Source: Stercorarius parasiticus (Eukaryota; Chordata; Aves; Charadriiformes; Stercorariidae). Taken from it: 64,000 nucleotides of DNA. Below are positions 26,046 to 39,592 of this stretch, in pieces (the stretch's first letter is position 1; the number at the start of each line of letters is the position of its first letter). Location of the stretch: contig VWZL01000812.1 of assembly GCA_013396915.1 (NCBI GenBank), forward strand, positions 62,001 to 126,000, given 5' to 3'. The notes under the pieces are model-generated. The model saw only the letters and a list, made by a program, of their open reading frames with translations. It did not search any database and was not told the DNA's origin. Made by a program: the position numbers and the translations under genes.

Positions 26046-26989
26046 TGTTGTCAGTGACATGGACAGTGGGATTGAGTGCACCTTCAGCAAGTTTGCCTAC
26101 AACACCAAGCTGTGTGGCATGGTCAACACACTAGAGGGAAGGGATGCCATCCAGAGGGAACTTGATAGGCTTGAGAGGTGGGCCCATGCAAACCTCATGA
26201 GGTTCAACCAGGCCAAGTGAAAGGTCCTGTATGTGGGTTGGTGCAACCCTAAGCACAAATACAAGCTGAGCAGAGAATGGATTGAGAGCAGCCCTAAGGA
26301 GAAGGACTTGGGGGTATTGATTGATGAGAAGCTCAATGTGAGCCAGCAATGTACACTTACAGCTCAGAAAGCCAAGCATATCCTGGGTGGCATCAAAAGA
26401 AATGTGGCCAGCAGGTCGAGGGAGGTGATTCTGCCCCTCTACTCTGCTCTGGTGAGACTCCACCTGGAGTACTGCATCCAGCTTTGGAGCCCTCAGCACG
26501 GGAAGGACATGGACCTGTTGTAACGGGTCCAGCAGAGGGCCACAAAGATGACCAGAGTGCTGGAGCACCTCTCCTATGAAGACAGACTAAGAGAGTTGGG
26601 GTTGTTCATCCTGGAGAGGAGAAGGCTCCGGGAAGACCTTGTAGCGGTCTTCCAGTACCTAAAGGGGGCCTACAGGAAAGATGAGGAGCGACTCTTTAAC
26701 AGTGAGTGTAGTGATAGGATGATAGGTAACAGTTTTAAACTGAAAGAGAGTAGATTTAGATTAGGTATTAGGAAGAAATTCTTTACTGTGAGGGTGGTAA
26801 GGCACTGGAACAGGTTGTCCAGAGAAGTTGTCGATGCCCCATCCCTGGAAGTGTTCAAGGCCAGTTTGGATGGGGCTTTGAGCAACCTGGTCTAGTGGGT
26901 GGACACCTGACACATGGCAGGGGGTTGGAACTGAATGATCTTTAAGGTCCCTTCCAATCTAAACCATTCTATGAAACTATGATTCTGTC
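26046..26989 (+). mobile_element. CR1 LINE 3' end, relatively young
   Basis: The copy is 5'-truncated within the reverse transcriptase at about 26,046 and complete at the 3' end. After the ORF2 stop at 26,895 comes the short 3'UTR with GGGGGTTGGAACTGAATGAT and AAGGTCCCTTCCAATC. It ends in ATTCTATG/AAACTATG/ATTCTGTC octamer units at about 26,966-26,989. One reading frame runs almost its whole length, which makes it among the best preserved CR1 copies in the window, together with 46,244-46,725. No convincing target-site duplication is seen. Confidence 0.93.
26049..26895 (+). pseudogene. CR1 ORF2 C-terminal part with two nonsense codons
   Basis: A single frame can be followed from 26,049 to the natural stop at 26,893-26,895, broken only by TGA at 26,218-26,220 and TAA at 26,521-26,523. 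It encodes the end of the RT domain and the ORF2 C-terminal region. Visible motifs are 'VSDMDSGIECTFSKFAYNT' (the FADD catalytic box changed to FAYN), '[16 protein letters not shown]', '[12 protein letters not shown]', '[14 protein letters not shown]', 'RHWNRLSREVVDAPSLEVFK' and the terminal 'GALSNLV'. Both catalytic aspartates are lost and the 5' part is missing, so it cannot be active. Confidence 0.92.
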
Positions 26990-28104
26990 AGTAGCAGATG
27001 CTTAGAAAAAGACTGAAATAAATAGAACATCTCTAAAGCGAGCTGCCTTCATTATTACCCGATGGTTTTAAGCTATTACTAACTTAAGGACTTCCAAAGC
27101 CATAGTTAAATCCAAACTACTGCATTTGCTAGTCACCATCCTCCATGACATTTGAAATCTATTTATAGTTTTATTTATATTAATATCTATTCATATTTTT
27201 TGCCATTCTATATCCATATTTTATGTTTCTGTATTGCCTGAAAAAGCACTCCTTATTTTTAGTTTTAGAACTGTCTTTTTAATAAATTTTCTATGTGCCT
27301 TCACAATATTTAAAATGTGGGCTTATCACAATTTTATGCAGTCTTATCGCTTTTATTTATTCTAAGCGTCTTTCCTTAAAGTAACAAACATTGTCTTTTT
27401 GACTGCATCTGAATAAAAAGATAATGATTTTTTTTTAAAGTCTAAGTAAAATTCTTCCAGAAAAAGAAATTATAGGTATTTAAAATCTGTTATTTTTTAT
27501 TTTGTGCACCATTTACATTTGTGTATAAATTTTCATTAAACAATATCATATTTTGTATGCTATTTTATAATTTGATTACTCAATATCATGAGACCCTGAA
27601 AAAGTTTTTCATTCACTTTATAGTACTTTTTAATTCCACTTTGAATAGTTCTGTACCATCAGATAGCATTTTTGCTTCATAATTTAAATCCATTTCCAGA
27701 ATATTTATGATTGTACTGCGCTGGTGTCATATTTGGGATCCTTACAGATAGCCTAGATTTACTGTGAAAACTGACCTTTTTTGCCATCTCTTCCTTGCTA
27801 TCTTAAACCAGTTAGTTTTCCAAGGAAAGATTTTCTTATATCCAGTTACAGCTTAGCTCCCTACAATAGGACTTTTATAAAGCTTTTCTAAATCCAAATG
27901 CATTGTATCTGCATGTATAGCTCTTTCAAAGAATATTGGAAAATTTGTGAGGTATGACTTGTCTCCAGAAAGCCCTGTTGTCTCTACCCTTATGCAAAGT
28001 ACTTATCTGTGTCTGCTGACTGTCTCGCTTGTTATCAGTTCTATCAGTTGTTTAGAAAGCATCCCATTAATTACAATTTTGGCCTTTACTGGTAAAGGGC
28101 CACA
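26990..28104. other. AT-rich unique sequence, nothing recognised
   Basis: There is no gene, RNA or repeat I can support between the CR1 end and the second copy of the unclassified repeat. Confidence 0.55.
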
Positions 28105-28765
28105 GTCTCAGCAGTGACCCAATAGGTCCTTGGCCAGAGCTGGGCTGAGCTGATTTCAGCGCCTGCCTTGGGGCCAAGCATCCGTTGCCTCCCCTGCCGG
28201 AGCCTGAGCTCTGCCAGTGCCTCCATGGGAAAGGTCTGGCAAACCCAGGGAGTCACTGCCCGACTGACAAGAGACCCCAGTGGGGCTGAGCTGGGGGGGC
28301 TATGGGGTCACGCTCACACTCAGCTGGCAGCAGACAGAAGGCAGTAGCATGGGGTAAATAAATGTAGAAAATAAATTGAAAGCAAGCCCAGGGCAGGGGA
28401 GGAAGCCTTCTCCCCCACCCCACCAAACTTCGCACTCATTCTGCCAAAGACCTTAAGATGGTGGTGGCATGTCTTCTACACTTCTCCAGTCTTGCTGACA
28501 GGAGCTGAACCTGTCAACTTCAGGACCCCCAGGGACATTCAAGGTATAAGCACAGTATCACGGAAAAGAGGTAGATGCCGGGAAGGAGAAAAGGGATTGC
28601 ATAACAGGTTTAACTCTCTTATTAATGAGGCTTTTATCTGTATTAATTACATAATTTGTATTACTAGGGTGTTAAAACATAAACTGGACTGCAAATAAAT
28701 TCCTAGCTCCATATATATGGTGAGTTTCTTTTCACTCATAACAAGATTTTGAATGTAACAAGTAC
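28105..28765. repeat. Unclassified interspersed repeat, copy 2
   Basis: This is the second copy of the repeat at 9,115-9,725, in the same orientation. Homology starts near CTTGGCCAGAGCTGGGCTGAGCT-like sequence at about 28,130 and continues through the GC-rich half (to about 28,490). It then passes through a more diverged middle and a clear shared tail at 28,670-28,760 (GGGTGTTAAAACATAAACTGGA; copy 1 has GCTGTTAAAACATTAACTGGA). Differences are spread evenly with several small indels, so the two are separate old insertions and not a recent duplication. AATAAA occurs at about 28,357 and 28,369. Confidence 0.65.
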
Positions 28766-29234
28766 AGAGATCAGACCTGTGACCTTTATATTGCGTATCA
28801 AACATCTAATTTCTCTGATACCTAGCCTGTTTAAAGAAATAGCTCTGCTTCACAGTAAGCAGCTAAGTAATTTCATATTTCAGTTTGCCTGAAATTTGAT
28901 AAATTATACAGTGTTAGAACAGACCTTGATCCTTCAGATACCTTTCTTCTAGGCTAAATAATTGAAAATAAAATTGTGGAGTCAGTGTTCAGATGACTTT
29001 AATCTTTCACAGTAGTCCCATCGGAAATGGTATGGTTTCAAATCTACATATAAAGATGCAGCATAGGTCAGAAAATGAAACAAGAATTCTGCAGAGACTT
29101 AAAAGTTGCCATTACACCTTGATCAGACTTACTTTAGTCCTCAGTGTCTTCCGCTGCTCTTCTGAAGCATGTGTTTTCAAACACATTTCATTTTAGCCTT
29201 CTTTTAGAAAGAAAGGATCCTAGAGGGAAACAAA

Positions 29235-29259
29235 AAAAAGCAAAAGCAAAAGCAAAAGA
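29235..29259. repeat. (AAAAGC)n short tandem repeat
   Basis: About four copies of a six-base AAAAGC unit are visible directly, the first with extra A residues. Confidence 0.8.
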
Positions 29260-29640
29260 GATGATCATGAGAGGTGGCACAGTGATAGGGTCTAATTAAT
29301 ATGATCATTCGTAGCATAGTACTTTAGAAACAAGGTATATAGATAGTTTCAGTGGAAGCTATAGAAATTCCTGAGGTAGGTATATGGCTGGAGGGATGCA
29401 TGCAAACTATTTGTCCAGAGACAGTACATATAGCATTCCTATTGGGTATTTATTGTTTTACAAACTTGACCAAGGAAAAGGAGTAAAGTATGTTTAACTT
29501 TAAGGAGGTGAGTAATCCCAAAGAAATCAATAGAATCTGTTGTATGTCTGAAGTTCAGTGTGCATTTCCTTCATAGTACAGGGATGAAACAAGTAAATCT
29601 CATTTTTGTTACCCTTTTGAGTGAAAGGCTTCTTTTTCTG

Positions 29641-29667
29641 TTTTTTTTTATTTATTTATTTATTTAA
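29641..29667. repeat. T-run plus (TTTA)n microsatellite
   Basis: A T-run is followed by four to five TTTA units, seen directly. Confidence 0.85.
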
Positions 29668-32600
29668 ACTTGGCTAATTATGCTGGAACTTCAGGGTTAC
29701 TTTTGTTGCTAAATACAACAGGTTTTTTCTTTTTAAAAAATCATATTTGGTAGACGAAGGCTTAAGAATATAGTAATAGCTGTAACACTGGTTAGATACA
29801 AACAAAGAGTGTTTGACAAATAGCTGCAACACTATCAGAGCTCTGCACTTTATTAAACAGAGATATAAGGCTGAAGTCCAGAAACCTTTTAAAGTCAAAA
29901 GAAATACATGGATCTATTATCAGATTATGATTATCTATTCTGATTCACAGACATCTGTGGGTTTTCAGTGGGTTTTGTTTGTTGGTTTGGTTTGGTTTTT
30001 AATTATTATTATTTAAATATTTTTAAAATATATCAAGGAATAGAAACATTTCTGTGTACTCTTTGTTTCCCAAGATCACTTCAACAAACTTTTTCTAAAG
30101 AATGGACAAACGCCTATAAACAGATGGACCTGAAAGCTCCAAAACTGCCTTCTTTTCACCTCAGCTTTCTGTGATCCTTCCATCCACTGCCCTCTGTTAT
30201 CCCCATTACTGTGATTGTTGCACTCAAGCTGCAGCTCTAATATGCGCATTGCAATATCCTGATGATACGAATGGTAGTATTCCTGTTCCATTCACTTCAC
30301 AACAGAACAACAGAGCAAATTGCTAGATACAAGAGCGAACTGTCATTTCCCAACATTTTAAGCGTCTCTTCTATACAGTGCATAGTTGTATGTTATAAGA
30401 AATTTTGAACAGTGTTTCAATCTATGGAGCAAAGCTGTTTTAAAGGCCAATATAATTCACAACACCTGTGAGTTACCTAAAGTGTTGCTATATGTTCTTT
30501 TACATATGTCTGCTTGTCAAGATTGCACAAACATGGGGTTTATTAATTAGTAGCTGTATGTGCACAAAGATTGCTGTTTCACTCATAAGGAAGAAAATAA
30601 AGTTTAAATTAGTGGAGTATAAGTGTATCAATCAGGCTGTGTTATCACTATATCAGGATTTTGCTAATGCTAATGACTATTTCTATGTATTCACTACTTC
30701 TTTAATAAGTAACACAGAGACTAAATGGCAGCTGAATAGCCTGTTGAGAACAATTAACTCAAAGCAGATGGCACTACAAATACAACTCTGAAAGGCTATT
30801 TTCTTGGTTGGGATTTTCGCCTTCCTTGTTGATTTTGCCCCCCGGGTGAATTAAGGTCTTTATTGATAGATTTAAGATCTCCCTGACATTTGATTAAGCA
30901 AACTTCATACAGAGATTGTATTAAATTTTAATATCTGTCAGAACTGAACAGCAGTTTCTATCGGATGTTTTCTCACTATGTCTAGTGTTTAGTATCATAT
31001 AAAGTGACTGATAGCTCAGCAACTACAAATCCTGAGGAAGCAGTACAAGCACAAAGACTTGAACCAATAACAGCTTTGAAATATTAACCCTAAGGGCCAA
31101 TAATGTCATCTCCAAATAGGACGGTTAATTTTCAAGGACATTAGGAAATATGGAAAGTAATTTCATTGAGCTGTATAAAGAATGCATCAATATATTTTTT
31201 TAAGTACTTGAGACATCTAAGATGTTTCGATCCTTCAAGATCCTTGATACTTCAATAAGCCACATGCATTAATGGAGGCTGATAGACTTCATTGAGGTAT
31301 TGCATATGTGTGGACATCTGCTCATCAAGATATCAATGTAAATTTGAGGCTTTGAGTTTGTGTAAAAGTTATCTGTGAAGCATCCCTCACGTTGTAACTG
31401 AGGCTCGAGAGACAAACCGGTGTTGAAGATGGGTCCATCAGGTAAATTATACATTACGGGGAACACAATTATCCCCAAGCTATTTGCAGTTTTAATTCAG
31501 CCATCCATTCCAGTGTTACATTAAGGAATGATTTTTGCGGCCCCTTTAGAGAGTGCTCAAAGTAGATTTCATCAGAGCTATTTACATGGACTTTTTAAGT
31601 ATCCATATGCATACAGAGTATTTTAGGGGTGTAGAATGGTTGATAGGAAAATTTGCAAAGTTATTAAGCACAGTCCTAGAACTGCAAATCTAACCTTTTG
31701 TAAGCAATAAATATTGCTTCTGGTTTATAATAAATATTTCTTCCAAGTAAAAAGAAATATTTATCTATACAAGAGTCTGCTTTTATAGGAGCTTGAAATA
31801 CAGTTTATTGTATTAATGTTTTACAAAAAGAAGAAAAACTGGTAGAAAGCTGCTGACCACTCTGCAAAAACAACAAATAGAATACAGTGCTGTATCAAAA
31901 TTTAATAATTGAAAAAACTTTTGTGTTTCTTCTTTGAAAGAATTGTTTTTGTGGGGTTTCTTTCTGATCTGCAGTTTTCTCTGCCCTTCAGAACCTGAAT
32001 AGCTAAAATTTCAGAGTTTTCATCTACTCCTTTTGGGTTGGCATCAGCCATACTGATCACCACCTAATCTTAATTAAATCAATTTTGAAGCAGTTGCTTA
32101 AAACTCACTAACAAAATTCTGATAAATAGTTTTAATATTTTGCATGGTAGCTTGCCAAATTCTTAATCAAATGTGTCAGAGTGCAACTTTACATAAGGGC
32201 AAAAATTCAAGGAATTATCTCCTTTTTAAACTTATCATCAGTCATAATGAAAATATAAACAGGTTAATTTAAAGGCTTGAGTATTTTTAAGTGAAAGGCG
32301 GGAAATGAAAATCATAAATAAAATAATTTGAGATATATGTGGTAGAACCATGCTGCCCTAAGATCCTTAATACCTGTATTATTCTTTAGATAGCAATCTG
32401 TCTCAGTCTTAGCACTATTTTGCCATGTAAGTTTTGACTCTCTTGCAGAAAACAGGAGGTTATCATGCCTCAATGATAGTAGTTGTGCAGTGAAATTTTT
32501 TAGCCTTAGAATCCACGTTATCAACAAAATTTATGGTGTAGATTTCATTTTAGCCTTTATTATCTAAGCTACAGCAACTCTGTAAATACAATAATACAAA

Positions 32601-35600
32601 TTTTAAAATACATCAACTAATTGCAAGAGACAGAAAACTGTATGCAGAACATAAGAGTATATTCCTAGAAATAGGAGTAGGTCAAACTAACATTAGTTTC
32701 TGCATATCACATCTGCTCACTGCTGCAAATATAAAGAAAAAAGCTTCATTTATGACTTTGACTCCCATTAGTGTCAGAGATGTGTTTCTATAGTTATTGT
32801 TTCTTCCTGGGATAGAACAGTTGTTACAAATTTTACACTTAGACTTTGTTCATGTCCAGGGGCAGTAAAACTTTTTTTTGAATAGGTGAACAAGGCTTTA
32901 ACTCTGCAGATTTTGATGAACCTCAAGATTCATCAGTCTTGATGTGGCACCTTTTCCCATACCCTTTCACTGACCTTCACTAAGGTTAAATGTCTGGGGA
33001 TGAATTAACACTCGGGGATTTTGTAGTAGAAAGATCTTTGTAGATAAAACAGTAAGATAAAGTCCTCCAGCTTTTGCTACTTTTAAAGGAGGCAGAGTCC
33101 TTATCAGCCATCAAGTTACATTAGAAAAAAAATTTGCTCCTCATTTGCTTTGACCCCGTGGTTATTCCAAATGCTAAGGCCAAATTTGGGGTACAGAATT
33201 TCCTGGTTTTATTGTTTCATTTCACCTGTGACTTCACTAATTTTGGATTCTATGTGAGAAATTTGGAAATCTTAATTTGTTCATATGAAGACATTGATCG
33301 AAAGCTGACAAAACTCTCCCAGATATTATAGAAATAGCAATTATTATCATACAAATAGGACAAGGATTTTATTTTATTTCAAAAGTCCTCCAGTAGGTAT
33401 AGCAGTACCCAAAACACAGCGCCTTGTGATCCTGATCCCAGATAATCCAGTCCTCAGTAGGCCCCATTGCTTCTCCCTCTTCTGAAGTAAGTTAAGGATG
33501 GTCAGCTATATTTTTAGCTTCCATATTTGGAATCAGTTTCCAATTAAAATATGTCTTGTTTTGCTCAGTAAGCTTTATCCGTACTGACCATGACAAGGAA
33601 GTATTATCTGCTAGATTATTTAGAAAAATTTAAGACAGAAACTGTTTAAAAACTAGAATTCCCAAGTAAAAAAATAGGAATGGAAAAATGGAAAATGTCA
33701 CTTAGACTCTTCAAGATAGGATTTTTTCTCTGTAATGTACTTTTCTATTTATTTATGTGGCCTAACAGGAAACTTCCCACAGTTTAATGACTAATACAAC
33801 ATACTACAGGTGTCTGGGGCTCTTTCCCCATCCCTGATGTTCAATATGTTTCTGTTTGTTTTGTGTCTACTGTGTTCAGTGATGCTCCCTTGACTGTCCT
33901 AAATAACGAGTGGCCATTAATTGAACAGTTCATTAAGGCATACCAGCAGGATAATAAAGTTATGAGGTGAGCAAATACGAGCACATTAGAAAAGATACAT
34001 TTTATTACAGTGAACTTATATCTTTTAAACAAAGCTATTTTTACACTTTGATTACCTAAAGTCTAATTATGATCTACAATGAAAGGTGGTATATTGTTTT
34101 GATGGTTGATTAGTTTCCCCAGAAAGTACTTATTACCACCAAATAGACCAATTTTTCTATTCTTAGTGAAAAAACTTTTTCTTTTTAAAAAGTTGTGATA
34201 TGTCTAAACAGTTATAGTGAAAAACGACAATTGCTTGCATAGGTGTTGTAGAGGTAGGTGGCCATAAACATAACAATAAACTTTTATAGCTCTTTTAAAA
34301 TGAACACTTAAAAAAATCTTCAGAAATGAATTAGAAACTAGTTGTAAAGAAGAATGGGTCACTCTTCTATCAGGGTTTTTAAGGCATTAAAGTTTATTGT
34401 TATTGATAAAACACATAAAAAAGTTAAACTCATTATGTTAGCAGTGAAAAAATAAGCTAAAAGGAAATTTGATATTAGCATTTACTTGTTCCAAGATTCT
34501 CATTCATTTATATGTATGTAAACCAGAGTTTCAAATAAACATATACATGTTGTATCATAATTTACATAGAATGGAGGAGTAATGTGCCTTTACAAAACAT
34601 TTGGAGGCAAGATGTGTTTGCATGTGGGACACTCACAAGAACATTTGTCTGCTACCTGACCTTGGAGGAGTAGCTTCCTATCTCTAGGAGTCTCTTTATG
34701 TATCCTTCCTTTGATGATTCTGTCTAAACTATAAAATCTGCAGTAAACATTGCCTCTAATATAACTGTTCAGCCTCTCCTTTTGACTCCCATTTAAAGCA
34801 AAAACATCTCCTATTGCATTTAGTGAAGAGTGCAACCCTTGGCAGAATATATTGGGTGTGCATGTCTACCACCCTATAGATCCTAGAGGGTAATAGCTCT
34901 GAAAAAGAGTTGTGGGTTACAGTGGTTAACCACTTAAAAATAATTTTCACTGCAAAGCTATAGCTAAGAATGCTAAGTAGTCTTTGGATATATAAATAGC
35001 TTGGGAATACCAAGTAGTAATAGAGCATGTAGTTTACAGATATTTCTTAAGGGGAGAAAAGGGGCAAATGATGGGTTTTACTCCTTATTAGCACTACAAT
35101 TTTACATATATTTGTTGTAACAAAATGGAATAAAACTTACTATTTTTAATGATGCTTAGGGAAATAAAAGGTTTGTAATTTCAGCACTGTTCTTGAATTT
35201 TCCTTCCTAGGATAGCAGATGAGATATCAATCATACTACCACTGTATCAAAAGAAAATATCCAAATTTAATTATGCTAGGCAGACCTAGTCTATCCTGCT
35301 TTTCTTAATAATCACGTAATTGAGTGGCATTACAAAAATATATCTGATTATATGATAATAATAATAATCCCCAAACCAAATTTTTTCCAATCCTGAAAAT
35401 TTTTGAAACGCATCTATGAAGACTAAGATTCAGTATTTGCATTTTTTGGGTGATTTTGTATGTATAAATGTTTCCACAGGTATATATAGTGTATATATTT
35501 TTTATTCAATCAATATATTTTACTAATTTAATACATGTATTGCAATTCTTAGATTTATATTTTATATAAATGTTAATATTTTATTTAAAAATGTATAAAA

Positions 35601-35826
35601 TCCATATANCCAGTTTTTAAATTTTTAAGTATCTTGATTACGTGGCAGAGAGAAAAAAGTATTTACTTTTTCTACTACCAATCCTTGTGTAGATGACATC
35701 AAAGCATTACAATCCTGCCTAGATAATACAGGATATAATTTTGTCAACATCTGTATTATTCTTTTACATTTTCCACTGATTCTGCAGTTTATATACAAAT
35801 AAAAGATTTTTTTTGTTCTTGTTTTA

Positions 35827-35870
35827 ACACATATATATATATATATACACACACACATATATATGTACAC
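35827..35870. repeat. Compound (AT)n(AC)n(AT)n microsatellite
   Basis: Alternating AT units pass into AC units and back to AT, ending in GTACAC. This is probably length-polymorphic. Confidence 0.88.
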
Positions 35871-38737
35871 AATTTTTGTAGCACTCATCACTTTTTAAAA
35901 TCCTTGACATAGATCTCAGTTAGGTAATTGCATTCTGGTCAGATTTCTGCTAATCCCAGCTAAGTAAATGACATATTTGAATTAGCTTAAAACAGTTCCT
36001 GAAACAAGGTTGGATATTTGACTAAAGTGTTATGTCTCATTGAATCATCACTTCTGAAAGTAGTTTTGGATTCAGATTAAAGTAGCTGCTGACATTACAA
36101 AATGCAGAAGGCTTTTCTCAAATTGAAGGGTATTACTATATCTTTCTCTATCAGTTATTTTGCCCCTTGGTAGTGGGGGAAATTTTCTACAGTAGTGCTC
36201 AAATTAAATTTGTGAATTGCCTTCAAATGCCAATTAAATGACTCTCATAAAACAAGAGATACTCATCATAATAACATATTATTACTATTTTTAAAACTTC
36301 GTATGCTTGCCTTCAATAACTTCTGTAATGTGTGTTTCTCGTTCTATTTAGCTTGTCTTAAGAAACTTCAGGAAAAGTTATCAACTTAAGTCTATAAACA
36401 TTAAATTACAAATTAGGCAAAATCCATAACAGGAAAATATTGGAAGGAGAGAATGGAGAAGATGAAATACAGATACAAGATTATATTTAATCTTAAAGAG
36501 TAAGATCATTAACAATTTTGAAATAGATGACCTTTAAGAATAGCAAGTTGACCTTTACTACTCATCTTCACCATATGGTTTCTTTGCAAAAGAGATGAAA
36601 GGGATTAATTGCACTGGTTGTAACACAGAGGTTCTGAAACCTCTGAACTGTTGTTAGGGACTTGTTGAAACAATAGTCCAAGGTAGCTGCTACTGTTTCA
36701 GTGTTAAAAAAAAATAATAAAGAAAGAAAAAGAAATGGATTGAGGTTCTAAACCAGAATGCTTGTAAGACATGATATTGTATGGTAATTATTTAGATTTT
36801 AGGCAAATACAGAGACACCACAGAGTTTTTACAGGCAGATGGAAGCATAATAATAACTTAGTCTACAAGACATGAAAAGACAGCTTGCTGGAACACGTCC
36901 ACTGCTGAATCTCCATCAGACACGCACGTGCAGAAATAGGATTTGCCAAGGAATTATCAATCTAAAGTGGCAGTAAATCTGTATGTTGTCTGCATAAAAA
37001 TGATATTTAAAACCATGTTAGGTATTAATGTCAATCAGTGAAACCACAGATAGAAAGAATCCTAGAAGTAAAATTTTAAGGTGAATGTTAGGAGGAATTC
37101 ATACAAATCCTGTTAGTCATAATAAGCGGGATTTGTGTGCTTATCTCTTGTGCTTTATATACCGGGCTAATTGGTTTTGTAGTACATAGAGATTTTAAGA
37201 GTGGAGTTGTACCAACAGTTTCAGAATTAGACCTACTGCACAGGCATAGGTGATATTTAGGGGAAAATAATTATAGTATGGGCCTAGTACATCTATGCAA
37301 TACAGTTAATCTATATAGGCAGGGTGTATCCTACACATCTGAAATATTTGCAGTGGTTTTACATAACATATATAGTGAATTCAACACGTGTGTACAGTCA
37401 TTTTAGTTGGACCATGTGCAGTGTTCATCCATCCTGGAATTTAATAGGTCTACTGGAGAAGAAAAATGACTATTTAACATGGTGAAACAGAATTACCATC
37501 GTTGTAATGTCTGTAATGTGCTGGAATGTCAACAGTACATTTCTGAGAACTTTGTGATCCTTTTCGTTATTGAATTACTGCAGATAAGATAAAACTTTTT
37601 AGTGATGACAATACAATTTCTTAGCAAACTTCAGGCAACTTCTGATTTTCTTCAGGGAATAAATTCATAAAATCCTGTACAGATTACTTCATGTTTTGTA
37701 CAAAAGTAACTCACTGGTTAAGATTTCTAACATTTGTACCTGAAATGTACTTTCTCATCCAAGTCAAATCAGATTTTCAGGTTTCAGAAGAATGTTCTTT
37801 AGTTTCTTGCAATTTTTGACAGTCAAGATTAATTCTTAACTATTGAAATTATGTTATCTTAGTATTTAATAGAAGAGGGGGTTTTGGCTTGGATTTGTTT
37901 ATTTTTTTGGTTTTAGTTTTTTTTTTCAGCACGACACTATTATCTTAAGGAATATATTCTTTATTTCAAATGAGGAAAACCATTAGAACCAACAAAACTG
38001 TTGGAAAATAAGAATTTTTTGTTCCCTTCACAAGAAGCTTCCAATAGTCATCATTATCATCATATGTAAAATACATACTGGTCTACCAGCTTGAAATTAT
38101 ATGTATATACACTAGCATTCAAGGTTGTCTGATGAAAAGGAAAGAAAGACTCATGAGAATAAAAAAAAAAATCTTCTAAAAATATTTCAGGTTATTAAAT
38201 TACTTTAGAAGAATCCATGTTTGTAATGAACCCATATATTTAAATACCTTTCACATATTTAGATTTAATATTTCTAAACAAAAGCCTTTGTTTTAATTTT
38301 CTCCACGTATTTTCATGATATTAAGTTACCCTGGCTTTCAGATTGTGTATTTTACAAATAATAGTTAAGTGGATGGGGCTTTTTGGTAAAAGGAAGTGCC
38401 CAATGTGGAGATTTTATCACTGGAAATATTTAAGAATAATCAGTGAGGAGTAATTTAATACATTTAGAAAAGGTATGAAGTGGCTTCCCGAGATATCTTT
38501 CAGCCTTGAATTCCCACAATCTATTCATTTTTCTTCCTTCCCTAGTTTGTGGTTGTTAGTGTGGGATTAATGTGAAACTACCAGAAACCAGAAGATTCAA
38601 TGACTACTATCATGAACCACATGCTCGGGTATTTTGGGGAAGAATAAAAGTTCACTAAAAACTTGCATTACATTGTGATTTCAGGTAACTGCAACATTAT
38701 TCAGAAATATGTCTAAATTCAATACTTGGTAACACTG

Positions 38738-39592
38738 TGTGGTGGTTTGACCTTGGCTAGCTGTCAGGTGCCTACCGAGCCACTCTGTCACTCCACCTTC
38801 TCCAACAGGACAGGGGGAGGAAATGCAACAAAAAGCTTACGGGTCAAGATAAGGACAGGGAGTTCATTCAGCAATTACTTTCACAGGCAAAACAGACTTA
38901 ACTTGGGCAAATTAATTTAATGCATTACCAATTAAACACAGTAGGATGAGAAATAAGAACAAATCTTAAAAAAACCTTTCCACCTACCCCTCCTGGGGCT
39001 CAACTTCACTCCCAGTTTTCAACCTCCTCCACTGAGCAGTACAAAGGGACAAGAAATGGGGGCTGTGAGCAGTTCATAACACTTCAGCTCTGCTGCTTCT
39101 TCCTCCTCACCCTCTTCCCCTGCTCCAGGTTGGGGTGCCTCCCATGGGATACAGTTCTTTATGACCTTTGCCAAGATTCTTCAGGAACTACCCCAGCACT
39201 GGGTGTGCAGCCCTTCAGAAACTTGCCTCACCATGGTCTTCTCCATTGGTTGCAGGGGAATCTCTGCTCCAGTGCCTGGAGCACCACCTCCCCCTCCTTC
39301 TTCACTAACCTTGGTGTCTGCAGGGTTGTTTCTTTCACATATTCTCACTATTGTGTCTCACAGTTGCTATTGTGCAGCATTTTTTACCCCTTCTTAAATA
39401 AGTTATCACAGAAGTACTACCAACATCACTGCTGCGCTCATCTTTGTCCAGTAGTGGGTCTGTCTTGAAGCTGTCTGGAACTGGCTCTGTCCAACATGGG
39501 GGCAGCTTCTGGTGTCTTCTCACAGTAGCCACCCCTGCACCACCCCCCTAACTCCCACAGCTACCAAAACCTTGCTGTGTAAACCCAATACT
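38738..39592 (-). mobile_element. Solo LTR, same ERV family as 48,994-49,983
   Basis: The left end TGTGGTGGTTTGACC and right end CCCAATACT are the reversed termini of the family; the final CA has mutated to CT. Flanking 5-bp sequences CACTG and CATTG differ at one position and probably are the target-site duplication. The minus strand carries a TATTTAAG TATA-like box at 39,393-39,400 and an ATTAAA signal at 38,916-38,921, so the LTR points left. The region at about 39,110-39,260 holds degenerate short tandem units around CCATGG-type words that vary in number between copies. No internal retroviral sequence adjoins it. I recognise it as an ERVL-type LTR widespread in neoavian birds, and a library search should settle the subfamily. 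Confidence 0.9.

Larger units (their letters stand above)
28766..38737. other. About 10 kb of AT-rich unique sequence
   Basis: No gene, RNA or classified transposon is recognised. Only simple repeats stand out (29,235; 29,641; 35,827) and one ambiguous base at 35,609. This is the longest stretch without a recognisable transposon in the window. Confidence 0.55.

Noticed and set aside
30076..30291. Minus-strand frame of 71 codons with a protein-like residue mix
   Set aside because: No family match I can name, no good splice sites at both ends, and a length within chance expectation.
39130..39468. 112-codon open frame on the plus strand
   Set aside because: Antisense to the solo LTR at 38,738-39,592; an artefact of its GC-rich sequence.
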